A stretch of 29,265 nt of DNA from DATHTC01 sp035456465 (GCA_035456465.1 DATIDD010000094.1:1-29265), one strand, 5' to 3'; counted from the first letter of the stretch, positions 16,253 through 25,252 are shown. The notes: generated by a model from the letters alone, not told the origin. Made by a program: numbers and translations.

Positions 16253-16258
16253 TACACT
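16253..16258 (+). promoter_or_regulatory. polA -10 box, leaderless layout
   Basis: TACACT lies 7 nt before the GTG at 16266, without any purine-rich ribosome site. This favours 16266 over the more upstream in-frame GTG at 16221, which would place the -10 inside the gene. Confidence 0.45.
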
Positions 16259-16265
16259 CGTCCTC

Positions 16266-18839
16266 GTGCCGAAGACGCTCACCGGTGCCGAGCTCCAGCT
16301 CGACGACGGGCCCGCCCGCGAGTCCGACCTGTTCCTCGTCGACGGGAACAACCTCGCCTACCGCGCCTTCTTCGCCCTGCCGGAGGAGCTGGCGACGACG
16401 GAGGGGTTCCCGACGAACGCGCTGCTCGGCTTCACGAACATGCTGTTCAAGCTCCTGGCCGACTACCGCCCCAAGGGCGTGGCCGTCGCGTGGGACACCC
16501 GTCCCGTACACCGGCACGAGCAGCTCGAGACGTACAAGTCCGAGCGCCGGCCCATGCCCGACCTGCTGCGCGAGCAGTTCCCGTACTTCCGCCCGATCGT
16601 CGAGGCGTTCGGCTACCGGAACCTCGAGTTCGAGGGCTGGGAGGCGGACGACGTGATCGCCACGCTCGCGACCCGCGCCGAGGAGGCCGGGGTGCGCACG
16701 ACCGTCGTCTCGACCGATCGTGACGCCTTCCAGCTGTGCTCCGAGCTCGTCTCGCTGATGATGACGCCACGCGGCGTCTCGGACGTCCACGTGTACACGC
16801 CGGAACGGGTCGAGGCGCGCTACGGCATCCGGCCCGATCAGATTCCGGACTTCATCGGCCTCAAGGGCGACACCTCCGACAACATCCCCGGCGTCCCGGG
16901 GATCGGCGACAAGACGGCGGGGCAGCTCGTCGCCCAGTACGGGTCGCTCGAGGAGGTGATCGCCCACGTCGACGAGCTCTCGCCGGCGCGGCGCAAGAAC
17001 ATCACCGAGCACGCGGAGCAGGCGCTCGCGTCGAAGCGGCTGGCGACGATGCGGCGGGATCTCGACCTCGACTTCGACCCGGGGGCGATCGTGCTCGCGC
17101 CGCCCGACCGCGGGCAGCTCCGCGAGACGTTCCGGCGCTTCGAGTTCCGCAACCTGCTGAACCGGATCGACGAGCTCGAGGCGGCGGTGCCCGCGGCCAG
17201 GCGCGAGTCGGTCGGGACGGCGGTGCCGTGGCAGGAGGGCGAGCTTCCGGTCCTGCGAGGCCGGGTCGGGCTCGCGATTCGCGACGGCCGTTTCGCCGCG
17301 GCGACCGACGAGGGCGTCGTGGTGGGAACGTGGAGCGAGTCGCTCCCGTCGCGGCTGCGCGACGCCGACGTGGTCGCGCACGACTTCAAGTCGCTGCCGC
17401 GGCTGACCTTCGAGCCCGTCGACGACACGATGATCGCCGCGTATCTGATCGAGCCGGGGCGGCCCGAGTACGCGATCGACGACCTGGTCGCCGAGTACGG
17501 CGTCGAGCCGGTCCCGGAGCCCGCCGCCGACGAGGACACCACGGCTCTCGTCCGTGCCGCCGAGGGGCCGCGCCGCCTCGCGCCGCTGCTGAACGAGCGC
17601 CTCGTCGAACGTGGGAGCGAGCACCTCTACCGGTCGATCGAGCTGCCGCTGACGGCCGTGCTGTCCGCGATGGAGGACACCGGCGTCAAGGTCGACGAGT
17701 ACCGCATGGGCGAGATCACGGCCCGCCTCCGGGACCGGGTCGAGGAGCTCGAGGCGCGCGCGTACGAGCTCGCCGGGGAGGAGTTCATGCTCGGCTCGAC
17801 GCAGCAGCTCGCGCGGATCCTGTTCGAGACGCTCGCGCTCACGCCCGGCCGCAAGGGCAAGACCGGCTACTCGACCGACACGCGCGTGCTCCGCACGATC
17901 CGCGGCGACCACGAGATCGTTCCCGTGATCGAGGAGTGGCGCGAGCTGACGAAGCTCCTGAACACGTACCTCGGGCCGCTGCCGTCGCTGATCTCGACGG
18001 CCGACGGGCGCCTGCACACGCACTTCAACCAGACGGTGGCCTCGACGGGGCGGCTGTCGACGTCGAACCCGAACCTCCAGGCGATCCCGATCCGCACCGA
18101 CCTCGGCCGCGAGATCCGCTCCGCGTTCGTCCCAGAGCAGGGCTACCGGCTCGTCTCGGCCGACTACTCGCAGGTCGAGCTGCGGATCCTCGCGCACGTG
18201 TCGGGCGAGCCGAAGCTGCGGGAGGCGTTCGCGCGCGGCGAGGACATCCACGCGGCCACCGCCGCCGAGGTCCTCGGCAAGCCGCGCGCCGAGCTGACGA
18301 AGGACGAGCGGAACGTCGCCAAGATGGTGAACTTCGGGATCATCTACGGCATCTCGGCGTTCGGCCTGTCGGAGAACCTCGAGATCCCGCGCGAGCAGGC
18401 GCAGGAGTACATCGACGCGTACCTCGCGCGGTTCCCGCACGTGCAGGACTTCATCGCCCGCACGATCGAGCAGGCGGAGCGGGACGGCTACGTGACGACG
18501 CTGCTCGGGAGGCGGCGGCCGGTGCCGGAGATCCGCGCCTCGAACCGGCAGACACGATCGCTCGGCGAGCGCCTCGCCGTGAACTCGGTGATGCAGGGGA
18601 CGGCCGCCGACGTGATCAAGGTGGCGATGGTGGCCATCCACCGGCGGCTGCGCGACGAGGGCCGGCGGGCGCGGCTCGTCCTCCAGGTGCACGACGAGCT
18701 GCTGCTGGAGGTGCCCGATCCGGAGGCGTCGGCGGTGAAGGAGCTCGTGCGCGCCGAGATGTGCGGGGCCTACCCGCTCGATCCGCCGCTCGCGGTCGAC
18801 CTCGGCGTCGGCGACGACTGGAACGAGGCGAAGAGCTAG
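16266..18839 (+). CDS. polA: DNA polymerase I
   Basis: An 857-residue family A polymerase for Okazaki-fragment processing and repair. Residues 18-300 are the 5'-3' exonuclease: LFLVDGNNLAYRAFFALPE, AVAWDTRPVHRHEQLETYKSERRPMP, EGWEADDVIATLA, STDRDAFQL and GLKGDTSDNIPGVPGIGDKTA. Residues 310-460 keep a 3'-5' exonuclease-like fold (VAHDFKSLPRL, DDTMIAAYLIEPGRPEYAIDDLVAEY), but the Exo I motif DxE is absent (GLAIRDGRF), so proofreading is probably lost, as in Taq-like enzymes. Residues 480-857 are the polymerase: motif A SADYSQVELRIL (D633), motif B RNVAKMVNFGIIYG, motif C QVHDELLLEVP (D810). GTG 16266 is chosen on the basis of the -10 box; an in-frame GTG at 16221 would add 15 non-conserved residues. 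Confidence 0.95.
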   Translation: MPKTLTGAELQLDDGPARESDLFLVDGNNLAYRAFFALPEELATTEGFPTNALLGFTNMLFKLLADYRPKGVAVAWDTRPVHRHEQLETYKSERRPMPDLLREQFPYFRPIVEAFGYRNLEFEGWEADDVIATLATRAEEAGVRTTVVSTDRDAFQLCSELVSLMMTPRGVSDVHVYTPERVEARYGIRPDQIPDFIGLKGDTSDNIPGVPGIGDKTAGQLVAQYGSLEEVIAHVDELSPARRKNITEHAEQALASKRLATMRRDLDLDFDPGAIVLAPPDRGQLRETFRRFEFRNLLNRIDELEAAVPAARRESVGTAVPWQEGELPVLRGRVGLAIRDGRFAAATDEGVVVGTWSESLPSRLRDADVVAHDFKSLPRLTFEPVDDTMIAAYLIEPGRPEYAIDDLVAEYGVEPVPEPAADEDTTALVRAAEGPRRLAPLLNERLVERGSEHLYRSIELPLTAVLSAMEDTGVKVDEYRMGEITARLRDRVEELEARAYELAGEEFMLGSTQQLARILFETLALTPGRKGKTGYSTDTRVLRTIRGDHEIVPVIEEWRELTKLLNTYLGPLPSLISTADGRLHTHFNQTVASTGRLSTSNPNLQAIPIRTDLGREIRSAFVPEQGYRLVSADYSQVELRILAHVSGEPKLREAFARGEDIHAATAAEVLGKPRAELTKDERNVAKMVNFGIIYGISAFGLSENLEIPREQAQEYIDAYLARFPHVQDFIARTIEQAERDGYVTTLLGRRRPVPEIRASNRQTRSLGERLAVNSVMQGTAADVIKVAMVAIHRRLRDEGRRARLVLQVHDELLLEVPDPEASAVKELVRAEMCGAYPLDPPLAVDLGVGDDWNEAKS

Positions 18840-18853
18840 TCCTCCGCCGACGG

Positions 18854-18869
18854 GTGCGGCGTCGCACCG
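18854..18869 (+). terminator. Weak hairpin after polA
   Basis: GGTGCG-GCGT-CGCACC, 15 nt after the polA stop. It is a short perfect stem without a T tract, so only a possible terminator. Confidence 0.3.
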
Positions 18870-18923
18870 GCCGCCGCGGTCGTGACCCGGAGGCAGCCCC
18901 CTGGTACGCCGAACGTGTCCGCA

Positions 18924-18929
18924 TAGGAT
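18924..18929 (+). promoter_or_regulatory. glpD -10 box, leaderless layout
   Basis: TAGGAT is followed by exactly 6 nt and the ATG at 18936. No ribosome binding site is present. The -35 region is unclear. Confidence 0.45.
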
Positions 18930-18935
18930 CGAGAC

Positions 18936-20480
18936 ATGGCCGAGCTGTCGCTGCGCACGCGCCAGGACGTCCTCGAGCGGCTCGGGCGCGACACGTTCGA
19001 CGTCGTCGTGATCGGCGGCGGGATCACGGGCGCAGGCGTCGCGCTCGACGCGGCGAGCCGCGGGCTGCGGGTGGCGCTCGTCGAGCGAGCCGACCTCGGC
19101 TCCGGCACCTCGAGCCGGTCGTCGCGCCTCGTCCACGGAGGCGTCCGCTACCTCCGGCAAGGCGCGATCGGCCTCGTGCGGGAGTCGCTCGAGGAGCGCG
19201 CGCGGCTCCTCGCCAACGCGCCGCACCTCGTCCGCCCGCTCGCGTTCGTCGTCCCGCGGTTCCGTCGCGGGCGCGCGCAGGCCCTGGGGCGCGGCGCGGG
19301 CGTGGGCCTCTGGCTCTACGACGCGCTCGGCGGCGCGCGGCTCGGCCGGCATCGGCGCCTGTCGGCGGCCGACGCGACGGCGCTCGTGCCCGGCCTCGAC
19401 GCACGGGCGCTCGCGCACGCGTGGGCCTACTCGGACGCGACCGTGGACGACGCCCGCCTGACGCTGACCGTCGCCCGCAGCGCCGCCGGGCGCGGGGCCG
19501 CGCTCGCGACCCGCTGCGTCGCGGTCGCGATCGAGCCGCCCGCGGGCGGCGTGGCCACCGTCCACTGCCGCGACGAGCTCGGCGGGGGCCTGATCGAGGT
19601 CCGCGCCCGCGCCGTCGTCAACGCCGCCGGCGTGTGGAGCGACGCCGTGCGTGCGCTGGCGGACGGCGACGCCCGCTCGGAGCTCCGCCCGGCGAAGGGC
19701 GTCCACGTGACGGTCGCGCGCGCCGCGCTCCCGACGACCGCCGCCGCGCTCCTGCCCGCGCCCGACGGGCGCTTCGTCTTCGTCGTCCCCTGGGGCGAGG
19801 TCACGCTCGTCGGCACGACCGACACGCCGTACGGCGGCGGGCTGGACGACCCCGGTGCGGATGAGGACGAGATCGCGTACCTCCTCGACGCCGTCAACGG
19901 CGCCGCGGCGCAGCCGCTCGAGCGCGCGGACGTCGTCGGCGTCTACGCCGGCCTGCGCCCCCTCGTCGCCGGCGACAGCCGCCGCACGAGCGACCTCTCG
20001 CGCCGCCACCGCGTGGACGAGCGGAACGGCGTCGTCACGATCACCGGCGGGAAGCTGACGACCTACCGGCGGATGGCCGAGGACGCCGTCGATCTCGTCT
20101 CGGAGCGCGTCCTCCCCGGCGTGGGGCACAGCCGCACGCGCGGCCTCGCGCTCCACGGCGCCGCGCCGGCGACCCCGCCGCCGGGCGTCCCGCGCCACCT
20201 GCACGAGCGCTTCGGGGCCGATGCGCCGTCGGTGCTCGCGCTCGCGCGCGCGGAGGATCTCGGGCGTCCGCTCGTCGAGGGGCTCCCGTACCTCGAGGCC
20301 GAGGTCGTCTGGGCGGCGCGCAGCGAGCTCGCGATCTTGCCGGAGGACGTGCTCGAACGGCGCACGCGCCTCGCGACCGAGGTCCGCGACCGGGCGGCCG
20401 CAGCCGAGCGGGTCGCGGCGCTGCTCGCGGCCGAGCCCGGGGCGGTGGCCGCGCCCGGCGCGGCCGGCGAGGCGCGCTAG
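18936..20480 (+). CDS. glpD: FAD-dependent glycerol-3-phosphate dehydrogenase
   Basis: A 514-residue peripheral membrane flavoenzyme oxidising sn-glycerol 3-phosphate to dihydroxyacetone phosphate and passing electrons to quinone. The FAD-binding motif VIGGGITGAG is at residues 25-34, followed by LVERADLGSGTSSRSSRLVHGGVRYL, the GlpD signature. Further motifs are ARAVVNAAGVWSDAVR, RPAKGVHVTV, TLVGTTDTPYGG, GVYAGLRPLVAG and TITGGKLTTYRRMAEDAVD. The C-terminal helical domain (about 400-514) is present with VVWAARSELAILPEDVLERRTRL. No glpK or glpF is nearby, so the gene seems to stand alone under its own leaderless promoter. The N-terminus fits ATG 18936, with only about 20 residues before the Rossmann strand, as is usual. 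Confidence 0.95.
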   Translation: MAELSLRTRQDVLERLGRDTFDVVVIGGGITGAGVALDAASRGLRVALVERADLGSGTSSRSSRLVHGGVRYLRQGAIGLVRESLEERARLLANAPHLVRPLAFVVPRFRRGRAQALGRGAGVGLWLYDALGGARLGRHRRLSAADATALVPGLDARALAHAWAYSDATVDDARLTLTVARSAAGRGAALATRCVAVAIEPPAGGVATVHCRDELGGGLIEVRARAVVNAAGVWSDAVRALADGDARSELRPAKGVHVTVARAALPTTAAALLPAPDGRFVFVVPWGEVTLVGTTDTPYGGGLDDPGADEDEIAYLLDAVNGAAAQPLERADVVGVYAGLRPLVAGDSRRTSDLSRRHRVDERNGVVTITGGKLTTYRRMAEDAVDLVSERVLPGVGHSRTRGLALHGAAPATPPPGVPRHLHERFGADAPSVLALARAEDLGRPLVEGLPYLEAEVVWAARSELAILPEDVLERRTRLATEVRDRAAAAERVAALLAAEPGAVAAPGAAGEAR

Positions 20481-20500
20481 CCAGTCGCGGAGGCGGCGAC

Positions 20501-20506
20501 TAGACT
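20501..20506 (+). promoter_or_regulatory. -10 box of the exported nuclease gene
   Basis: TAGACT (identical to the pfk -10) lies 55 nt before the GTG at 20562. The predicted leader begins with a 6-bp hairpin GCGTCC-GGAGC-GGACGC (20515-20531). Confidence 0.4.
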
Positions 20507-20537
20507 CGTCCCCGGCGTCCGGAGCGGACGCGTCTCT

Positions 20538-20557
20538 AGGGGAGAGTCAAGGGGAGA
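20538..20557 (+). promoter_or_regulatory. Tandem Shine-Dalgarno-like repeat before the nuclease gene
   Basis: AGGGGAGA occurs twice with a 12-nt period (20538-20545 and 20550-20557). The second copy ends 4 nt before the GTG and is the working ribosome site; the first may be a standby site. A matching AGGGGAGA precedes the 5'-nucleotidase gene. Confidence 0.5.
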
Positions 20558-20561
20558 ACAC

Positions 20562-23312
20562 GTGAGCCTTCGCCGAATCGTCACCGGCCTGCTCGCGGGC
20601 GCATGCGCGCTCGTGTGGGCGGCCACAGCAGCAGCGTCTCCGAGCGGTGTCGTGGTCAGCCAGGTCTACGGCGGCGGCGGGAACGCCGGCTCGCCGCTCC
20701 AGCGCGACTTCATCGAGCTGTACAACGCCGGCTCGAGCCCCGTCAGCCTCGCCGGCTGGTCGGTCCAGTACGCGAGCGCCACGGGCTCGGGGTTCTTCGG
20801 CGCGAACTCGTCGCAGCTCACGGAGCTGTCGGGCTCGATCGCCCCCGGCGGGTACGTCCTCGTCGAGGAGTCGGGCGGGGCGACCGGGAGCCCGCTACCG
20901 ACGCCCGACGTGGTCGACGCGACGCCGATCAACATGTCGGCCTCCGCCGGGAAGGTCGCGCTCGTCCGCTCGACGACGAGCCTGGGCTGCAACGGAAGCA
21001 GCGCGCAGCCGTGCGGCGCGGCGCAGCTCGCGCTGATCGAGGATCTCGTCGGCTACGGCAACGCGAACTTCTTCGAGGGCTCGGGCCCCGCGCCGACGCT
21101 CTCGAACACGACGGCGGCCCTCCGCGGCGGCAACGGCGCGATCGACACGGACAACAACGCCTCCGACTTCGCCGCAGGCGCGCCGAGCCCGCGCAACAGC
21201 TCGTTCGGCCAGGAGACCGCCCCGAGCGTCAGCTCCACGTCGCCCGCCGCCGGCGCCTCCGACGTCGCGCTCGACGCGAACGTCGAGATCACCTTCAGCG
21301 AGGACGTCGCGGTCACCGGCGACTGGTACTCGATCTCCTGCACCGTCACCGGCGCGCACACCGCGACGGTGTCGGGTGGGCCGCGGACGTTCACGCTCGA
21401 CCCGAGCACGGACTTCGGCGGGAACGAGACGTGCACCGTCACGGTCGCCGCCGCCGGCGTCACCGACACCGACACGACCGACCCGCCCGACTCGATGGCG
21501 GCCGACCACGTCTTCGGCTTCTCGACGCTGCTCCCGCTGACGGAGATCGCGCAGGTGCAGGGCGCGGGGCACCTCTCGCCGCTGAACGGCCAGCTCGTGA
21601 AGGTCGAGGGCGTCGTCGTGGCCGAGCGCGGCTCGAACGTGTGGATCCAGGACGCGACCCCGGATGCGGATCCGGCGACTTCCGAGGGCATCCTCGTCTT
21701 CGGCTCGTCGGTCGCGGGGGCGGTCGCCGTCGGCGACCTCGTGCAGGTGCGCGGCACCGTCACCGAGTTCCGCCCGGGCTGCACGCCGAGCTGCGACCCG
21801 GCGGCGAGCGCGTTCGACAACCTGACGATCACGGAGCTGTCCTCGCCGGGCGTCGGCGTCACCGTCCTCGGGACGGCTCCGCTGCCCGCCGCGACCGTGA
21901 TCGGCGCCGGGGGACGCGTCCCGCCGACCGAGGTGATCGAGGACGATGCGACGACGGGCAACGTCGAGACGAGCAACGTCTTCGACCCGGCGCAGGACGG
22001 CCTCGACTTCTACGAGACGCTCGAGAGCATGCGCGTCCGGGTGAACGACCCGGTCGTCGTCGGCCCGCGCAACGGCTTCGGCGAGATCCTCGTGCTCGCG
22101 GACGACGGCGCCGCAGCGGGGATCCGCACGACGCGGGGCGGGATCGTGATCCGGCCCGGCGACTTCAACCCCGAGCGGGTCATGCTCGACGACCTGATCC
22201 TGCCGACGCCGGCCGTCGACGTCCGCGACCACTTCACGCAGGCGGCGACGGGTGTGATGACCTACGACTTCGCCAACTACAAGATCGCCGTCACCGAGGC
22301 CCTCACCGCGGTCGACGGCGGCCTGCAGCGCGAGGTGACGACCGCGCCGGCGGAGAACCAGCTGTCGGTCGCGACGTTCAACGTCGAGAACCTCGACCCG
22401 TCCGACGTGGCCGCGATCCCGCGGCTGGCCGCGATCGTCGTCGACAACCTGCGCTCTCCCGACCTGATCGGGATCGAGGAGATGCAGGACAACACGGGCG
22501 CCAGGGACGACGGCACCACCGACGCGTCGCTGTCGTGGCAGGCGTTCATCGCGGCGATCCAGGCCGCGGGCGGCCCGGCGTACGAGTACCGCCAGATCGA
22601 CCCGGAGGACAAGGCCGACGGCGGCCAGCCCGGCGGCAACATCCGCGTCGGGTTCCTCTTCCGGACCGACCGCGGGCTCTCGTTCGTCGACCGGCCCGGC
22701 GGGGACGCCGTCACGCCGACCGACGTGTTCCGCCAGGACGGCGGCGCGCACCTGTCGCTCAGCCCCGGTCGCGTCGACCCGCTGAACCCCGCCTGGGACG
22801 AGACCCGCAAGCCGCTCGCCGGCGAGTTCCGGTGGAACGACAAGACCCTGATCGCGATCGTCAACCACTTCAGCTCGAAGAGCGGCGACGACCCGTTGTT
22901 CGGCCGGTTCCAGCCGCCGGTCCGCTCCAGCGAGGTCGCACGGCACCAGCAGGCCGCGTCCGTGAACGCGTTCGTCGACCGGATCCTCGCAGTCGAGCGG
23001 AAGGCGAACGTGATCGTCCTCGGCGACATCAACGACTTCGAGTTCTCCGAGACGACGGAGATCCTCGCGGGCGGCGGCGTGCTCACGAGCCTCGTGACCA
23101 CGCTGCCGCAGCCCGAGCGCTACTCGTACGTGTTCGAGGGCAACTCGCAGGTGCTCGACCAGATCCTGTTCAGCGAGAACATGCTGCGCGGGCTCGACGC
23201 CTACGACGTCGTCCACGTGAACGCCGAGTTCGCCGACCAGGCGAGCGACCACGATCCGTCCGTGGCGCGCACGAAGGTGCTCGGCGGCGGCGGCGGGGCC
23301 GCAGGCACCTAG
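20562..23312 (+). CDS. Secreted ExeM/NucH-type endonuclease with lamin-tail domain
   Basis: A 916-residue exported nuclease. Residues 1-26 are a signal peptide (MSLRRIVTGLLAGACALVW...AAAAS). Residues 27-150 form a lamin-tail domain (VVVSQVYGGGGNAG...DFIELYNAGSSPVSLAGWSVQYAS). Residues 220-320 are an Ig-like SbsA/Big domain (VSSTSPAAGASDVALDANVEITFSEDV). Residues 325-590 hold the OB-fold-like region of this family (VKVEGVVVAERGSNVWIQD, VGDLVQVRGTVTEF). Residues 600-905 are the endonuclease/exonuclease/phosphatase domain: FNVEN (606-610), IEEMQ (E639/E640), IVNHFSSKSGDD, LGDINDF and SDHDP (S895-H897 triad region). It should cut extracellular DNA with divalent metal. The last residues (GGGGGAAGT) are low complexity and no cell-wall anchor is visible, so it is probably released. 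It lies upstream of a secreted 5'-nucleotidase. Confidence 0.9.
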   Translation: MSLRRIVTGLLAGACALVWAATAAASPSGVVVSQVYGGGGNAGSPLQRDFIELYNAGSSPVSLAGWSVQYASATGSGFFGANSSQLTELSGSIAPGGYVLVEESGGATGSPLPTPDVVDATPINMSASAGKVALVRSTTSLGCNGSSAQPCGAAQLALIEDLVGYGNANFFEGSGPAPTLSNTTAALRGGNGAIDTDNNASDFAAGAPSPRNSSFGQETAPSVSSTSPAAGASDVALDANVEITFSEDVAVTGDWYSISCTVTGAHTATVSGGPRTFTLDPSTDFGGNETCTVTVAAAGVTDTDTTDPPDSMAADHVFGFSTLLPLTEIAQVQGAGHLSPLNGQLVKVEGVVVAERGSNVWIQDATPDADPATSEGILVFGSSVAGAVAVGDLVQVRGTVTEFRPGCTPSCDPAASAFDNLTITELSSPGVGVTVLGTAPLPAATVIGAGGRVPPTEVIEDDATTGNVETSNVFDPAQDGLDFYETLESMRVRVNDPVVVGPRNGFGEILVLADDGAAAGIRTTRGGIVIRPGDFNPERVMLDDLILPTPAVDVRDHFTQAATGVMTYDFANYKIAVTEALTAVDGGLQREVTTAPAENQLSVATFNVENLDPSDVAAIPRLAAIVVDNLRSPDLIGIEEMQDNTGARDDGTTDASLSWQAFIAAIQAAGGPAYEYRQIDPEDKADGGQPGGNIRVGFLFRTDRGLSFVDRPGGDAVTPTDVFRQDGGAHLSLSPGRVDPLNPAWDETRKPLAGEFRWNDKTLIAIVNHFSSKSGDDPLFGRFQPPVRSSEVARHQQAASVNAFVDRILAVERKANVIVLGDINDFEFSETTEILAGGGVLTSLVTTLPQPERYSYVFEGNSQVLDQILFSENMLRGLDAYDVVHVNAEFADQASDHDPSVARTKVLGGGGGAAGT

Positions 23313-23329
23313 ACGAACGGCGTGACCGT

Positions 23330-23361
23330 CGCCGGGAGCCTCGCTCGCGGGGCTCCCGGCG
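23330..23361 (+). terminator. Terminator-like hairpin after the nuclease gene
   Basis: CGCCGGGAGCC (23330-23340) pairs perfectly with GGCTCCCGGCG (23351-23361) around a 10-nt loop, 17 nt after the stop. No T tract follows, as is frequent in high-GC actinobacteria. Confidence 0.6.
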
Positions 23362-23364
23362 GCG

Positions 23365-23370
23365 TACGAT
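23365..23370 (+). promoter_or_regulatory. Candidate -10 box of the 5'-nucleotidase gene
   Basis: TACGAT immediately follows the upstream hairpin and would give a leader of about 60 nt. The AAGGGGAGAG run at 23425-23434 is the ribosome binding site for ATG 23439. Confidence 0.35.
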
Positions 23371-23438
23371 CCCCCGGACGCGCAGCCGTCGCGGCGCGTT
23401 CCGGGGGGAACGGATAACCGACGGAAGGGGAGAGCAGG

Positions 23439-25190
23439 ATGAGGAGATGGACAGCGGTCGCGGCGCTCGTCGCCGCCTTCGCGCTCGTCGGCGCGGCGCC
23501 GTCACTGGCGGATCCCGGGCCGAAGAAGGAGAAGCTGACACACGTCAGGCTGCTCGCGTTCAACGACTTCCACGGACACCTCGAGGCCGGGACGCCGGGC
23601 ACGCTCGTGAACCCCGCCACGGGGACCGCGGTCCCGGCCGGCGGCGCGGAGTACTTCTCCACGCACATGAAGATGCTCGGCTCGAACGACGTCGACACGT
23701 ACGTGGTCAGCGCCGGCGACATGATCGGCGCGAGCCCGCTGCTGTCGGGGCTGTTCCACGACGAGCCGACCATCGAGGTGATGAACCAGATCGGCGTCGA
23801 CGTCCACGGCGTGGGCAACCACGAGTTCGACGAGGGCAAGGCCGAGCTGCTGCGCATGCAGTACGGGAACCAGCTCGGCGGCGACGGCTGCCACCCCGTC
23901 GACGGCTGCCAGGACGGCACCCCGTTCTACGGCTCGGTGTTCCAGTTCCTCGCGGCGAACGTGATCGACACCAGCACGAACAACCCGCTGCTGCCGCCGT
24001 ACAAGATCGTGAACACGTCGGAGGGCGAGAAGATCGCGTTCGTCGGCGAGACCCTCGAGGGCACGCCGCTGATCGTCACGCCGACCGGGGTCGCCGGGCT
24101 CGAGTTCCTCGACGAGGCCGACACGGTCAACCGGCTGGTCCCGATCCTCAAGCAGCGCCAGGTCGGGACGATCGTGCTGCTCCTCCACCAGGGCGGCCAG
24201 CAGAACGCCCCGTTCTCGAAGGGCTTCATGGACATCAACGCCTGCGAGAACTTCACCGGCCCCGACGTGCTCGACGTGGTCGACCGCCTGAGCCCCGAGG
24301 TCGACCTCGTCGTCTCGGCGCACACGCACCAGCCGTACGTCTGCACGTTCGACGGCCGGCTCGTGACGAGCGCGTCGTCGTTCGGGCGGGCGATCACGAA
24401 GATCGATCTGACGATCGACCGGCGCACGGGCGACCTCGTGGACGCGACGGCCGTGAACAACGTCGTCACGCAGAACGTCGAGAAGGATCCGGCGATCACG
24501 TCGATCCTCGCGCACTACAAGACGTTCTCCGACCCGATCGCGAACCGCGTGATCGGCAGCATCACCGCGGACATCTACTCCGCCCGCGGCACCGTCAACG
24601 GCACGAATCGCGCCGGCGAGCAGCCGATGGGCGACGTGATCGCCGACGGCATGCTCGAGGCCACGTCGCCGAGCGACTTCGGCGGCGCCGTCGCGGCGTT
24701 CATGAACGTCGGCGGCGTCCGCGCGAGCCTGCTGTACGACCAGATCAGCGGCGGCGAGCTGCCGGGCGAGGTCACCTACGCGGAGGCCTTCACCGTGCAG
24801 CCGTTCGGCAACACGCTCGTCGTCAAGACCTGCACCGGGCAGCAGCTGTACGACGTGCTCGAGCAGCAGTTCGAGAACCCGGCGGCCGGCCAGCAGCGCG
24901 TGATGGCCGTCTCCGGGCTCACGTACTCGTACACGCGGGTCGTGCCGGCGGGGCAGCGGCGCGTCACCGACGGCTCGCTGAAGATCGGCGGCGTCGTCGT
25001 CGACAAGGCCGCGAGCTACCGCGTCGCGATGAACAACTTCATCGCGGACGGGGGCGACGGGTTCAGCGTGTTCACGACGTGCACGAACCCGCTCGGAGGC
25101 GAGGTCGACATCGACGCGTTCGCCCGCTACCTGGGCGCGCACTCGCCGGTGTCCCCGCCGCCGCTCGACCGGATCACCAGGCTCGACTGA
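23439..25190 (+). CDS. Secreted 5'-nucleotidase / 2',3'-cyclic phosphodiesterase family protein (UshA-like)
   Basis: A 583-residue exported metallophosphatase releasing phosphate from nucleotides outside the cell. The signal peptide is residues 1-24 (MRRWTAVAALVAAFALVG..PSLA). The catalytic metallophosphoesterase half carries LLAFNDFHGH (D43, H45), SAGDMIGASPL (D94), GVGNHEFDEG (N127, H128), LLHQGGQ and SAHTHQPY. The C-terminal 5'-nucleotidase half (about 370-580) carries GEQPMGDVIADGMLEA, NVGGVRASL, TYAEAFTVQPFGNTLVVKTCTGQQLYDVLEQQF and NNFIADGGDGFSVF, the substrate-binding region. No LPXTG-type anchor is visible. ATG 23439 has a good ribosome site. It follows the secreted nuclease; together they could turn DNA into nucleosides and phosphate. 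Confidence 0.92.
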   Translation: MRRWTAVAALVAAFALVGAAPSLADPGPKKEKLTHVRLLAFNDFHGHLEAGTPGTLVNPATGTAVPAGGAEYFSTHMKMLGSNDVDTYVVSAGDMIGASPLLSGLFHDEPTIEVMNQIGVDVHGVGNHEFDEGKAELLRMQYGNQLGGDGCHPVDGCQDGTPFYGSVFQFLAANVIDTSTNNPLLPPYKIVNTSEGEKIAFVGETLEGTPLIVTPTGVAGLEFLDEADTVNRLVPILKQRQVGTIVLLLHQGGQQNAPFSKGFMDINACENFTGPDVLDVVDRLSPEVDLVVSAHTHQPYVCTFDGRLVTSASSFGRAITKIDLTIDRRTGDLVDATAVNNVVTQNVEKDPAITSILAHYKTFSDPIANRVIGSITADIYSARGTVNGTNRAGEQPMGDVIADGMLEATSPSDFGGAVAAFMNVGGVRASLLYDQISGGELPGEVTYAEAFTVQPFGNTLVVKTCTGQQLYDVLEQQFENPAAGQQRVMAVSGLTYSYTRVVPAGQRRVTDGSLKIGGVVVDKAASYRVAMNNFIADGGDGFSVFTTCTNPLGGEVDIDAFARYLGAHSPVSPPPLDRITRLD

Positions 25191-25222
25191 GCACGGTCAG
25201 GCCCCGCGCCGGCGACGATCGA

Positions 25223-25252
25223 GCGGAGGGCCCGGGCGACCGGGCCCTCCGC
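25223..25252 (+). terminator. Terminator hairpin between the 5'-nucleotidase and rpsA
   Basis: GCGGAGGGCCCG (25223-25234), loop GGCGAC, CGGGCCCTCCGC (25241-25252): a perfect 12-bp GC stem 32 nt after the stop. It lacks a T tract. It ends only 11 nt before the rpsA -10 box, so it occupies the -35 region. Confidence 0.7.

Noticed and set aside
13749..20204. A 2151-residue minus-strand open frame
   Set aside because: Only 13749-15254 is real (LarA-like). The rest is an Arg/Ala/Gly-rich shadow of polA, glpD and the GNAT gene, a common artefact of high GC.
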